A stretch of 64,000 nucleotides of DNA. Source: Piscicola geometra. Its lineage: Eukaryota; Annelida; Clitellata; Hirudinida; Piscicolidae. The stretch covers positions 2,253,234 through 2,317,233 of the forward strand of contig OX030955.1 in assembly GCA_943735955.1 (NCBI GenBank), given 5' to 3'. Numbering within the stretch: position 1 is the first letter of the stretch; the number at the start of each line of letters is the position of its first letter. Under the pieces are notes generated by a model. The model ran no database searches. It saw only the letters and a program-made list of their open reading frames with translations, and was not told the DNA's origin. Positions 51,565 through 63,938 of the stretch are shown here, piece after piece. The position numbers and the translations under genes were made by a program.

Positions 51565-52165
51565 TCAATCAATCACTAATTATTTGTATAGCGCTTTACT
51601 AATTGGACAGAAGCACTCTTCAAATAAATTTTTTAAATAAAACGGTTTTTAGACCACTACTAATATATGTATATATACAATTTAAATATATAAAAACAAA
51701 CAATCAACCTCAATAATCCAACCTCACCCACACCACCATGACAATCACCACCAAAAAATCATTATCCCCCCCAATAAAAAATGCAATTATCACCACAATA
51801 CCAACACTCATACCACAGCACAATCATCACCACATCATCCTCAAAACCATAAAACACAATCATCATTCTTCTCAATTTTCTGTCTTGCCACTGGTGCCGA
51901 GGCTGCGATAGAGGGTGAAGGAGAAGTTCTTGCCAACACTGGAACTGCTGCTGCAATGGAAGGATTTCTCCGTTATGTCGCAGCTCACTTGATTCCCTGC
52001 GGCCATCTTGGTCTGCTGCGGCCATTCCTTGACAGATTCAAAACAACCAACATTCGCACTAAAAACATTCTAATTAATTAAATTTAATTTTTATTTCGAC
52101 TTAAGATTCTAAAATTTTAATATATTATACCCAAAACTGTTTATTCTACAAATTTATTTGGCGCT
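51565..52165 (-). mobile_element. GATT-tailed non-autonomous element, copy 1
   Basis: About 600 bp, over 90% identical by eye to the reverse complement of 53668-54272. Read on minus it starts AAATAAATTTGTAGAATAAA, contains GGAATGGCCGCAGCAGACC and CAAGATGGCCGC, and ends AAACCGTTTTATTTAAA, AAAGCGCTATACAAATAATT and GATTGATTG. Its ends are roughly inverted (AAATAAATTT...AACGGTTTT at one end, AAACCGTTTT...TTTATTTGA at the other), as in a MITE, but the GATT tail is more like a retroposon. The open frame 52025-51762 is not conserved in copy 2 because of a 1-bp deletion, so it is not called a gene. Confidence 0.75.
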
Positions 52166-52791
52166 ATACTAATGAGACTCTCTGAGAGGCATTATGAGAG
52201 ACAAAGGTTTCCACCAGAGGCGACGATTTGCAGAAAATCTTGGGGGAGGGGGTCCTTTCTAGGGTTGGAATCAAAGAACCGGTTTCAACCAATAGTGAAA
52301 ATTATTTTTGTATCAACTATTAATATTTGTATTACCAAACATTAAAAAAAAGTTTGATACTCAATAAAAATACTTTTCTATTGCCACTATGAGCGATTTG
52401 GAGAAAAACAATAGCGATTTCAGTTCCATTTATTATTTGTCATCTATATAAATTCAATTACAACTAGCCATCAACCCATCAAATAAATTTTATAACATCT
52501 TGTTTTCCATTAATTTCTGAGTCAAATAGTTTAAAAAATTACAAATAGATTGAAATTTGCGAAAGTTATAAACAAATATACAATGGGAAATTTTTTTTTG
52601 CCCACAGTGTATATTTACATAACATAAAATACCCTCTCTGCCTGTCCTCCTGCCCTCTCCCCACAGCTCGTTTACTTCAATTTCCAAAAAGACCCCTTCG
52701 AATGTCTGACCGACTAACAAATTCTTCTGCTAGCCTTTTTAAATCCAGACTGTCAAGTATATCCTGATGTGCATGACAAACGGCCAGTGAA

Positions 52792-53043
52792 TTTTTTTTT
52801 TTTTTTTGGTCTATACCATTCACAGCCTGACAGACGCATGCCATGTTACAATGGTTCTGAGAACCATGGTTCTTATGCGCCAAGGCGCCACTCCACACGA
52901 CGTACACATCTCTCAATGCATACGTCGCAAACACCGCATCATATACACTAGGTATATGATAGTTCACGGTTGCTTCCAAGGATTCGAACTGGCGACCTTT
53001 AAGTTGCAAGTCCGACGTCTACCAACTAAGCCATCCCCGCTCC
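52792..53043 (-). mobile_element. tRNA-derived SINE, poly(A)-tailed copy inside the hAT element
   Basis: Read on minus it begins GGGAGCGGGGATGGCTTAGT with a B-box AGTTCGAATCC and the body CATATACCTAGTGTATATGA, shared with the SINE at 44431. It then diverges (GGAGTGGCGCCTTGGCGCAT, CAATGG, ...GGTATAGACC) and ends in a run of A (T-run at 52792-52808 on plus). It has the same head as the 44431 copy but a different tail. Confidence 0.75.
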
Positions 53044-53667
53044 CCATTGAAGCGAGGCTGTGTCATAGGTGCACGCAAAGCACTATAAGATCTTTGGACA
53101 CACAAGCATCCACCTGATCAATCTTTCAACCAAAGGAAACAAATGTTTGACTTCCTTGATCGGAGCTTGCCTTATTTTTTGCGTTTGGGCTAAAGTTCAT
53201 TTTGGTCTTTAAGCATAGTTAACTGTGGGCAAAGACCAGTTGCATTTAACTCACGATACTGCTTGCAAATATCTTGGTCCCCTTCACCAGTTAGCAACAT
53301 TGTCTCCAGCTGCAAGTATGAACGCAAACCAGGAGAATCTCGATTGAACCTTTCTGTGAGTTGCATGATTGCAATGTCTATGACAGCGTAAGTATGCTGC
53401 TCGATAATGTTTCTCTGGTGTTGTTGCTACATAAGCTGGGCCCAGCCCACAATACTTTTATGGCGACTTTTGCAACCGAGAAACAGCAATCGGCTCGAGA
53501 TCATATGCCAAAACCATACTGTTGACATCTCTGGAAATTGCGTTAAACTGTTCATCTAATCGTAGGCGACGCAGTTCTCGCACAACTGAATCAGTCGCTG
53601 CACCATTTCACTGACCCTGGCACTTGCTAATTATTCTTTGGTTAGCGGCTGCCATTTTGGCAGCCGC

Positions 53668-54272
53668 TCAAATAAATTTATGGAATAAACGGTTTTGGGT
53701 ATAATATATTAAAATGTTAGAATCTTAAGTCTAAATAAAAATTACATTTAATTAATTAGAATGTTTTTTGTGCGAATGTTGGTTGTTTTGAATCTGTCAA
53801 GGAATGGCCGCAGCAGACCAAGATGGCCGCAGGAATCAAGTGAGCTGCGACATAAAAAAGAAATCCTTCCATTGCAGCAGCAGTTCCAGTGTTGGCAAGA
53901 ACTTCTCCTTCACCCTCTATCGCAGCCTCGGCACCAGTGGCAAGACAGAAAATTGAGAAGAAGGATGATTGTGTTTTGTGGTTTTGAGGATGATGTGGTG
54001 ATGATTGTGCTGTGGTTTAAGTGTTGGTACTGTGGTTAAGATTGAATTTTTTATTGGTGGTGATAGTGATTTTTTGGCGGTGATTGTCATGGTGGTGTGG
54101 GTGAGGTTGGATTATTGAGATTGTTTGTTTGTTTTTTATATATTTAAATTGATATATATAATTATATTGGTAGTGGTCTAAAAACCGTTTTATTTAACAA
54201 ATATATTTGAAAAGCGCTTTTGAATTTGACAAAAAGCGCTATATAAATGCCTGTGAGTGATTGATTGATTGC
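53668..54272 (+). mobile_element. GATT-tailed non-autonomous element, copy 2
   Basis: Inverted partner of 51565-52165. It runs from TCAAATAAATTTATGGAAT to AAAAGCGCTATATAAATGCC and GATTGATTGATTG. It interrupts the hAT transposase right after ELNKSLQ, so it inserted later. Its left edge abuts a short perfect hairpin, AGCGGCTGCC-ATTTT-GGCAGCCGCT (53645-53669). Confidence 0.75.
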
Positions 54273-55160
54273 AACGACTTGTTTAACTCTTCCAGAAGTG
54301 AAAACACCAAAACAACTACCTTGAGGGCCAGTGCAGTAGTGTCTTGATGAAAAAAGACTCGAGCCTTTACAGCTGTTTTATCAGCAGTACCAGTGGAAGC
54401 AAATGATTCTAAGCTAACAAGTACCCCTTCATAATGTTCAAGCACAGAAGACACTGCAGGTACTCTGTTCAGTCATCTTGTAAGACAAAGAAGTTTAAGT
54501 TTTATACTATACTTTTTATTCAGTAGCTCATCAGAAAAGTCAATTCTAAGAGACACTGAAGCATCACTAAACTGCTTCTTGACCTTCCCTGAACGATTGT
54601 AAAAAGCACCTAACTCTTGGACAAACTGAAGTGAATTTCTCACAAAGGGATTTGCGGCAGCTGTGTGCTGGGCAACAAGATTTGCACAGTGTGCAGAGCA
54701 GTGGAAAAACAATGCAAGCTGATGCTCACTGCTGATAATAGCCTGACAACCATTAGATCGGCTGTTCATGTTAGCAGCGCCGTTATAAGACGATTAGGCT
54801 TGTTTCAAAATGAGAGTTGATAAATGTTTATTTTTAAAAGAGTGAGGGGGTCCTTGTAAAGGTGGGCCCCGGGACCCCCTCAGGATTCTCGCTTACGCCA
54901 TATTGATAAAAAACTAAGTGAAGGAGTATTTAAGTAAGAAAAGAATATTTTTATTTTAGACAGCTATCACTATAACTACACATACTCACTATGTATAAAC
55001 ATTTACTTTTATGCCATGGTCATATCCAAATATAAATTTTTGAATAAAAAAATGGAAAAAAGCGGAGGGGGGGGTCCCTATTAAAGAGAACCCCCCCCAC
55101 TAAAAAAAGTAAAAGAAAGATGACCCCAGGACCCCCCCAGGATCGCCGCCCATGATAAGG

Positions 55161-56050
55161 GGGTAGGTCTATAAGATGTTTCAGTGGAAGTACTTCAACG
55201 CTACCACCATCTGTGGACTCGAAATTATTAATATTAAATTGAAATTTGTAACATTTGAAATTTCAATTGATTTTAAGAACTATTGCAATGTGTTGGTTTT
55301 ACATGTTTGGAAAACTTGTTTTCGATCTATTGACTTTTATAGCATAAGTGAGGTCTGAATTATTCTGAAATAAAAGCTGAGCGACCTAAACATAATTTGC
55401 GTATTTATATTAATCAAACTATTTCACTTGACAAGCATTTGTTAAAATATTCAAATAATAAACTATTTTATTTCTTCTTTAAGAGTTCATCTCAAGTGAC
55501 ACACTTTATGTAATTACAGAAATGACTATAAAGAGTATATCGAATATAAAAACCTTGGGTTAATTAGTCAATCGTTATCTTCTTTAGCCCCAATTCTAGA
55601 GTTTATCACATGTGACTAAAAAGATATTCATGATTTAAAAAAATGAAAAATTAAAAAAATAAAGTATAAAAAAATGAAAACAAATAATTGCGAATTAATT
55701 GACTTTTGAAGTTATGTATTAAAATGGCACAAAATCTGTTATTTAAGCATGATGTTTGAAGCCACTAAATATAAAGGAAACTTTGGAACTAACACGCAGG
55801 CACCAAGTCATTAGACTATTTAATGTATTAGAGCTATTTATTTGAGGACTTTCCAAACCTTGTGACCTTTGATAAGAATCATAATAATAGGAACGCATAT
55901 GTAAAACTGCTGGTGTTTGTTTTCACATTTGGGACTTCAATCCTTGGAAGAACTTTCAATACGAGAGTTCTGATTAAAGAATCGGATTGGAGTCTAATTA
56001 ATTCATAAGGATTCGAGTTTCCTCACTAAACGTTACACCCGACTGAAATT
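55161..56050. other. 5' flank of the ML-domain gene
   Basis: AT-rich; I see no gene or repeat array. The open frame at 55176-55358 resembles nothing I recognise and has no exon-like composition. Confidence 0.5.
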
Positions 56051-57952
56051 ATGCCAAAGGAAACAGTAGTAAAAAGGCCATGCAAGCCTCCCATACGCCT
56101 CCTCTACATCAACCTCCTTCTCCTCCTCCTCCTTGTCTTCTTCAGCATCCTAGGAGTTTACTTCTTCTACTTCAAGAAACCACCAATTGACCAGATCCTG
56201 GCTTCGAACCAGGCTCTCAGCAAAAAGCAGCACGACACGGACAAACACAAGCACATGGGCGTGATGGACAAACAGGCAATGTCGGAAATGGCATGGGATC
56301 AGTGGGTCCAAGAACGCGATGTTGTTGCCGTAGGAAAGATCTTCGACTCTTGCAGTAAGCTCATTTCAGTTTTTAATGCCAATTTTAGGTATTATGTTAT
56401 TAAAATGTAATAGTCGTTTGATATTTGTTTTATCTTTTTGAGCTGTCAAAAATATAATTAATCGTTTGGTATTTGTAAAATGTTACAAATTTATTTTTAT
56501 CATTCTCTTTATTGACCCATTTCACGTCACAATTTGTACTTTAAACTTTGAACACTCTAATATTCTAATTAGCTTTCCTATTTTTCGATCAATTCAGCTA
56601 CAAATCAATAAAGCCATCAATTTTCATAACCTTCTAATTTTTCCGTCAAATATTTCTATCTGGATAGACGAGACAGAAAGACTACACATTGGTAGGGTGG
56701 TGATGAAACAGGATCCAATTACTAAAGCGCTGATCACTGAAACCACTTTCAACGTCACTTTTGGTTAGTTGAATGTTTCGTTTAAATCTTGAAAACATTT
56801 TGTACGCTGTTATTTAAATTGATAATAGACATTATTCGTTGTTTTATTTTGTAATTTAAATAATTTAATCTTTAGCCTATTCAAGCAAATAACCTATCAT
56901 AATAAGTATCAACTAGCCTACACCCACTAAAGCACTCCTTCCCATGTATCCATCGCCCAGAGAAAGTCTTCCACAAGGGCATCATGCACATGAACACCGA
57001 CTTCAACGGGGTGAGACTCATCACCCGGCACTGGGACCTTTGCAGGAACGAGAAGAACAAACACAGTGACGAAATCCTTCTCGACTGCCCTGTCCAGGAA
57101 GGCACTCACAGTTTTGTTAAGCAGAAAAAGATTCCGTCCTTCCTACCCAAGGTATTGTGGCGTGGATATGACACTCATAAGGCAGTAGTGAGTACGCATG
57201 AGATAGGTTCATATTAACATTTTTGAATCATTATCGATTAGAGGAACGTATTGTAGGATAGGTAACATATGATACTGTAATATTTATCGATGTTGATAAA
57301 AAATATGTTAATCTACTTGTCTGAATTAACTTTGAAAATTTTGTCTTACCAAGCTCCACTTCAAGTTTTAATTCATCTTGGATTTTTTATTTGATCTTTC
57401 TTTATTAGTATTCGTCTTTTAATTGTAATCTTAAATGTATTATTATTATTTATTAAATTAAATCTTAAATAGCTAGTGCAGAGACTGTTTCCAAGACACA
57501 CGTTCTATTTGATAAACTGTGATTTTAACATCTGTTACCGTTTAAAAATACTCTAAATGATGTACAGCGTACACCTTTGGAGTCCACAATTGGCACACGA
57601 ATAAGTTTTTATTGCGATAGTCATGTTATATATTAACTGAATATATTAAATAACCGTTAAATGAATATATTACTTTTATTTTATAGCAATTATTTTTTCA
57701 ATTTATATTGTTGAGCTTTTCTCCCAAATCGAATTTTTGCTTCTTGCTAAAACAGATCTTTCACGTTAATCTTCATTATCACTGACATGATTAGAAGCTC
57801 AGATTCTAGGTAACTGAAACAAATGCACGAACGTTCATTGAACATCTAACCCACCCTCTTGACTCTCACAGGGCAGATTTACCGTCAACATGTGGGCATT
57901 TGATGAAAACGAGGACATCATTGTATGTGGCTTGACTGAGTTCAAGTTGTGA
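56051..57952 (+). CDS. Membrane-anchored ML-domain (GM2-activator/NPC2-like) protein
   Basis: Four exons, 56051-56354, 56668-56763, 56961-57151 and 57872-57952, in consistent phase; 223 residues. Residues 1-16 are basic. Residues 17-41 form one very hydrophobic segment ([20 protein letters not shown], then YFFYF) followed by Lys-Lys, so it is either an uncleaved signal anchor (type II membrane protein) or a long signal peptide. The lumenal or extracellular part from about residue 97 fits the ML lipid-recognition beta-sandwich: four Cys at 101, 161, 176 and 216, the LLDCPVQEGTHSF block (family CPxxxG), PKGRFTVNMWAFDENED, and a final VCGLTEF strand. ML proteins bind lipids in a hydrophobic cavity and act in lysosomes or outside cells. 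The 56-residue linker (42-97) is polar and His/Lys-rich. The fold call rests on Cys spacing and strand pattern only. Confidence 0.65.
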
Positions 57953-58927
57953 TCAGAACCGTTGAAGATCAATTGTTATTATGGTTCCGAAATTTTTTCA
58001 ACGATTAAATCTAATTGATATTGATTATAAATCAACTTCAGTGGTGAAAATCACAATTCTAAATTCTTTTTCAAAAAGGAAAAATAGGTTTTGTCATTTA
58101 AAATGCTTTTAATAATTAGAATAAATTTTTATACAACGGCTTGATAATTTATTAGTTTTTAGATTAATTTATGTTGTTATGACACGGTTGGGCTCGTTTA
58201 GAAATTGTAATTGTTGTTTGACAATTTTTTTTGAATACTCTTAAAGTTATTCTTGTTATTAAAAAAAGTATTAACCTTATAAATGTATGTTATATGTTTT
58301 TGGATTTAATTTGAAATAGATTAATATACTTATTTTAAAGACAAATAGATTGAACTTGAATTTTGAGCAATGCGATGATGTGATAGAATTGTGATGTAAT
58401 ATTCCACGTCAACATAATTTTATTTTTGGTGAAAACATTAAATTATACATTATTTATAAACTTTTAAAAATTGAATTAACTTTTTAATTCTTTATCGTAT
58501 TTGATGATCGTTCAAATAAAATTTTGGAAATACAATTATTTTGCAATATATACACTAAGAAATGTTCAAAAAAAGAATCGGTTAAAAAAATACTGATATT
58601 TTTATAAATTTGAAAAATCAATTATTTGAAATGTTCGATGATTAATGAATTTTCATACATTTAGGAAATCAAAATACTTTTTCTTATCCAAATTTAGTGT
58701 CGTGACTTTTGTAGTGAAAGAAATTTATTGTTTTCTTTAAACTTTAACCCAAACGCGAAGATGAACAAATAAAATGAAGCCCCAGAAGTTTATAAGGGTA
58801 AAATAAGCAAGCTAGATTTTCACTTATTTCAAAACCTTCAACCAATCTAAACTTTAAACATTATAAAAAAACTTACATTTAAAAAAGAATAACAATCTAA
58901 ATTCACCAAGAATATATAAAAAAACAT
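57953..58927. other. Convergent intergenic region
   Basis: AT-rich 3' flanks of the ML-domain gene and the ankyrin gene. AATAAA at 58515-58520 could be a polyadenylation signal of the former. No gene or array is seen. Confidence 0.5.
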
Positions 58928-61900
58928 TTAAATGTCATCATCATCGGATGAGGAGGACAAATCTTTTTGAGTTTCATTGACTGAAGCCTGAGGAGAAGAC
59001 TTTGAATTCAGTTCCGTTGCTTTGTGAGAATAAAGCGAGTTTTCAAATTTGGATACGGGGTCTTCTCTCTTTTCCATCTTTTCTTCTTCTTTCGGCAGCG
59101 TCACTTCAATTGACGTTTCTCCACGCAGACGTTCCAGCACTAGTTTTCTTTCTTCTTCCACAAAATCAACGGTGGGCTGGGGAGGGATGAACAGTGTTTG
59201 ATACAATGGGAATTATAATATGTTAATGGAAATTTAAAAATTAATAAAAATATTTTATATTTATTTGAATTAATTATTAAACTATTTTCGAATTTGAATG
59301 ACAATTGAATTATTCAATCTTCAAACCAAACCTACGAAGTAATACAAATTAGGCAACTAAAAACCAACTATGCAAGCACCTTATAATCTCTCCATTGGCG
59401 GGCTCTTGACTTCATGTGTGTGGGAACTGGGTTCTTGAGCTGTTTTACGTAGTCGTACACGGTGAGGTTGCTCTGCGGTGGAGATATGCTAGTGCTGGTG
59501 TGTTGGTGACTTTATGTTGGTGTGTAAAGTTAAATATTGAAGTTTTATTTTTCCCAAAACATTTCCTCACAGCGTCGGCCATTGCAGGCTCAGCTCCAGC
59601 ATCTTGCAGTGGAGGCCAGAAGGTTAGACGATCTTCTAGGCACACACAGTAGTGCAGTGCTGTTCTGCCAATCTATGAGTGTGAAATAATAAAATTAAGT
59701 GAAATTAGAATTTTTCTAAAAGTAAAATGTTTAAAAAATCGACTAAAAAATGTATTAGCATAGTTATTCAAACCAACAGAACCACAATCGACTGCAAAGA
59801 ACAACGATGTTCACTAACGTTGTCAGTGCGGTTGATCAGGTTGGGGAAGTAATCGAGCAGGTAGACTAGCACTTCGTACTTTTCAAAAAGCACTGCCAAG
59901 TGTAGCAACGTTTGCCCGCCTCTTGTGATGCCTTGGGGGGAGGAAAGTTTTAAGTAGGTTTATGTTTTACGAAATTTAGCGTTCTTTTGCGTGAAACTGT
60001 TAATTTTATATAATGATATAAATAAAGTTAATATAAAAATAGGGCTGTAAAGATTAAAAAAACTTTATGTTATGAGTCATGACTGATTTATAAAAAAATA
60101 TTTCAAAAAATTTGTTAAAGTATGCAATGTTTGTTTTTAATTTTGAATTACTAACACTGGGCACACTTCTTTTCCATTGCGTGCTTTGCCACAGCCCTCA
60201 TGTCTCCGCTGATCACTGCCATCTGCAGCATGTGTATCTCTTTCTGTTGGTTTTTGAAAAGTTATTATTTAGAAAGGATTTTAAACGTTTTTTAAATTCA
60301 TTTTATATTTGCATGTATACAATTATGAAGTATTATTTAGGGTAAAAGCCAATTTAAACGAAAAAAAGCACATGCAACGGAGATAGATAAATAAATATAT
60401 AAAATATATAAAATAGATAGATAAACTGTGAAGCCAGAGAGCGTAATACTCTAGGAGGTTTCTCACAAAGTATTGGTCCATCTTCTTGAGGAACATCTGC
60501 ATGTTGTAGTACTGCTTCGATTCTGCAATCTCTAAAGCTGTTCTGTTCTTGCTTGAATCTCTGGTTTTTTAAGTGATGGTAAATTCTATAATACGTTTTT
60601 CCACCCAAACACCAACCATCAAAACACAAACCTAATGTCAAGAATATGATCGTATCCACTGAGCACCAGCTGTTCCACCTCGATCAAGTTATCCAGCTTC
60701 ACCAGGTCCAAGAGGTGATCGTCGAGAATTTGGCAGATTTCACTCGACATTTCCATGGCCTTTTTGATCAATTTGTATTTTAATATTTTTACCTAATAAA
60801 ACAACCAAAATCAAGCAGATACCAAACAAACAACCAACCGAGTAGATGAAAGTATAGTCTCTAGCGGTCGATCCATTGAGGTCTCTGGCAGCGATGTTGA
60901 TGTTCCTCTGCAGAAGGATTTTCACAATGTCCAGCTTGCCTTCGATGACGTCCTTTGCGATGATGCGGTGCAGCATAGTGCATCCCATTTCGTCCCTGAG
61001 GGTCACCTCGGCATACTCGACCACCACTCGTGTGTTGGTGTTGCAAATGTGTTGGTGGAAGGCCCAGAAAGCCAAAGGACCGCATGGGGGACGCTCTTGT
61101 GGAGTGGGTTTGAGATAGTTGTATAAATGTGAGAATTTAAAAATAAAAATATACATAAAAAAAATTTGTAAAAAAATAAAGAAAGATTTATTTAAAAAAA
61201 TAATAATTCATTTTCAAACCTTCATACTGGGGTGTAAGATCAGCCTTGAATCTGAGCAAGAAATCGAGTATTTGCGGAGTTGTCAGAACCATGGCTGCCA
61301 CCACGATGGGTCTGTGAATGTACTCACAACGGTAGTTCACCACCATGCCGGTGGGGTAGTATTCGTCTACGGCGTTGATCTTCCTGAGACCTACATACAT
61401 AGGTAAGTTGGTGTAGATGTTATGTAGAAGGCTAAGAATGTGCAATTTGAAATATAAAAAGTGTATATAAAAGTGTTTAAAAAATATAATATTGAACCAT
61501 TTGAATTGTAAAATTATTTAATCTAATTTTTCGCTTCGCTCTTCATACCATCTCCTAGTGCGATGATGTTCATGACTCGTTGGTAGTCGCAAGCTAGAGT
61601 GGCACAAAAGAACTCGTTTATGTGGTAATACTCCTTCAAGAGGTTCACGATCTCCGTCTGCTTCAAAGATTTTGCAATGTCCAAAAGGAATCTGTCACCT
61701 CGCTTGCAGTTCACCCTTCCTCTTGTGGCTAGCCACCTTTCAGTTGACTCCAAGCTGTTCAACTTTACTGCGGTTACATTATGCGTATAATTGTTAATAG
61801 CTTAATCAATGAAATCACCAACAACCAAATTAATTATTTACAAGTCCCAAGGTATAATAAATGCAAACTAATCCAGCCAGCAGCTAAAACAAACACTCAA

Positions 61901-63938
61901 CAACTCTACACCAACAATCTCCCTAACAACCATCTGACCAGCAGCTTGGAGGCCTGGCAGGTTTTTAGATCGACACTTTTTCGTCAAAACAATTTGTCCT
62001 TTTCCATAGTACATTTCCACCGCAACACACTCTCCTTTCGCGTTTGTAATCATGGAATCACAGCCTGTAATAGTTTTAAGCATATATTCTTTCTGCATTG
62101 AAAAGACGTTCTTCGATCAACTAAAGTATGTTTTTTAATATTCGTAAAACCTATCCCCTTTCATCCATCCCAGCAACAGCAACATCAAGAAATACCGATG
62201 CGGAGGAGGTGGTTGATGATCATTTGGTTGTTGTCCAGGGCTCCGACGTGCAGGGCAGTGTTGCCTTCTTCGGTGCGTGCGTTCACGTTGATTCCTGCCA
62301 ACGCCAGTCTGTATATGCACCTGATATTACGTATTTAAGCTTAATGCTCGGAGTGTTTAAAAATTAAAAAAATCTGTTTTCGTATTTTTAAATGTTAAGT
62401 GATTTCTAAATCTGAAGATAAAAATATTTTTCACAGCTTTTTTGGAATTATTAACTCTATAAATTCATATGAACTTTTCCAAGGGATTATTCCAAGGCAA
62501 ATGAGTAAAGCACCTTGTTAAAATTCTCGATTTTTCCATTTCTTGGTGGAAGATTGCTCGCAATCTTTATAATTTAAATTTATAAATCACAAGATTATTT
62601 TTTACTCTGAATTGATGTTTGTGATTTCATAGTTTACTACGTATTCTTTCTCGAAATTCCTCATCCAACTTTACCCTCAAACACCGACCAACCGGTCTAC
62701 AATATAGTGCAGGTACGTCCACTTCATCCTCTCCTTCTTATACGACACCAGTCTTAGGTCGACCTTGTTCTCCAGAATGAGATCGGCGGCCCTCCCAAGA
62801 CTTTCTATTGTGTTTTCCTCGACCAGTTTGTATAAGTCACTTTTCTCGAACTTTTCAATGTGCTCCCGTTCTTCTTCTGTGCTTGTTGTATGGCGGTGTT
62901 AACGTTGAGTGGTTGTTTTTTTATTGAGTTGAATTAATTACGGAAAAAATAATGTTGCTTATATCAAATAAGCGTTTGTTTTCATTTTAAAGCATTTAAA
63001 AATGTTCTATCACAATTATAAAAAAGTTTAATTTGAAAAAAGTAACATTATAAAAACTTTTCTTCCCCGAAAAATTATACAAAACACGAACCATTGAATT
63101 CTTCGAAAGTAGTTGCTCCATACTCGAGCAGAACCTTGATCACTCCTTGGCTCCAGTATCCCAACACTTCCAGACAAACCACCAACGGCCGTGATAGAAA
63201 AAAGCTTTCGTTGCGAACTTTGAAGTCAATTGGACCTATTTTGAGCATTAAAAAGGTGAATAAAATGTTTATCTCTGATTTTGAGTCCAATTAAAGTCGA
63301 GATTCTAATTTTTAAGTTGTTAAAAGATTGGTGGTTATCCACGGTTAGCTAGTTTTTAAATATTAAATTTTCTGTATTCAACTCAAACTATTTATTTAAA
63401 AAAATGTATTAGCAACCAACTCAAAAATTGTAAAAAGCCATTAGTCGTTTTTTGTGATGAGTACTTACCTTGCTTAGCTAGGGAATGTATCAGGGGTATA
63501 TCGCATGCGTAAGCAGCACACACCATTTCGTTCGTGAGTCGATGCTTTAGTAGCAAGCTCACCAGCTTATCATTTGCCGTCTCTTCAGCCAACTCCAGAA
63601 ACGTTTTGTTGCGCGCTACATCAACCCTGCACCAACATTTCATCAGTCTCTCGGACAGCTCGAGGTTTTCATGCTGTTTGTGTGAGTTTTTGATTGAATA
63701 AAAAAAGTAAAAATATATCGCAAATAAAAGCTTAAAAATGAAGGTTAAACACAAAAGCGTAAAAAAAATTACATTTGAAAAAGTAATATTATAAAAACTT
63801 TAAAAATTTCAAACACCTGCACAGCATACCAAAGACCCGATCTCACGTCCGATTCTCCCTTCACCATTCTGAAGACGTTGTTGTTGATGGTGTGGACGAT
63901 CCTGCAGCCATGGTTGTTTGGAATGCAAGGATCAATGC
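58928..63938 (-). CDS. Large ankyrin-repeat protein, C-terminal part (N-terminus off the right edge)
   Basis: Sixteen exons, phases consistent: 63938-63817, 63673-63469, 63235-63092, 62876-62693, 62320-62196, 62064-61939, 61767-61549, 61390-61220, 61095-60839, 60759-60632, 60560-60467, 60243-60165, 59931-59819, 59672-59571, 59472-59380, 59176-58928; 802 residues plus stop. Several segments have the ankyrin helix-turn-helix pattern: TEEGNTALHVGALDNNQMII, DEMGCTMLHRIIAK...LDIVKILLQRNINIAARD, RGGQTLLHLAVLFEKYEVLV and IGRTALHYCVCLEDR. Between them lie degenerate repeats (for example KTFLELAEETANDKLVSLLL). The tail is basic, then acidic, ending SSSSDDDDI. No membrane segment or catalytic domain is visible, so it is probably a scaffold. 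I do not recognise the orthologue. The exon 60243-60165 was closed at AAG AAG T|GTGCCC to keep phase. Confidence 0.8.

Larger units (their letters stand above)
52210..55160 (-). mobile_element. Degenerate hAT-family DNA transposon, carrying nested insertions
   Basis: Edges carry GGGGGTCC / GGACCCCC blocks (about 52240 and 54845-55145). Transposase pieces read on minus: 54790-54270 (NGAANMNSRSNGCQ, HCSAHCANLVAQH, then LCLTR where the usual Trp is a TGA stop, then SVLEHYEG, ending ELNKSLQ); 53640-53150 (DSVVRELRRLRLDEQF, AIMQLTERFNRDSPGLRSYL); and about 52780-52680 (HQDILDSLDLKRLAEEF, the hAT C-terminal region). These match the RNase-H-like and dimerisation regions of hAT/ZMYM1-like proteins. 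A GATT-tailed element interrupts it at 53668-54272 and a SINE at 52792-53043. Stops and frame changes show that it is dead. Confidence 0.8.

Noticed and set aside
51762..52025. 87-codon ORF (MAAADQDGRRESSELRHNGE...)
   Set aside because: Lies inside a repeated element; the other copy has a 1-bp deletion breaking the frame, and the DNA is conserved equally at all codon positions by eye.
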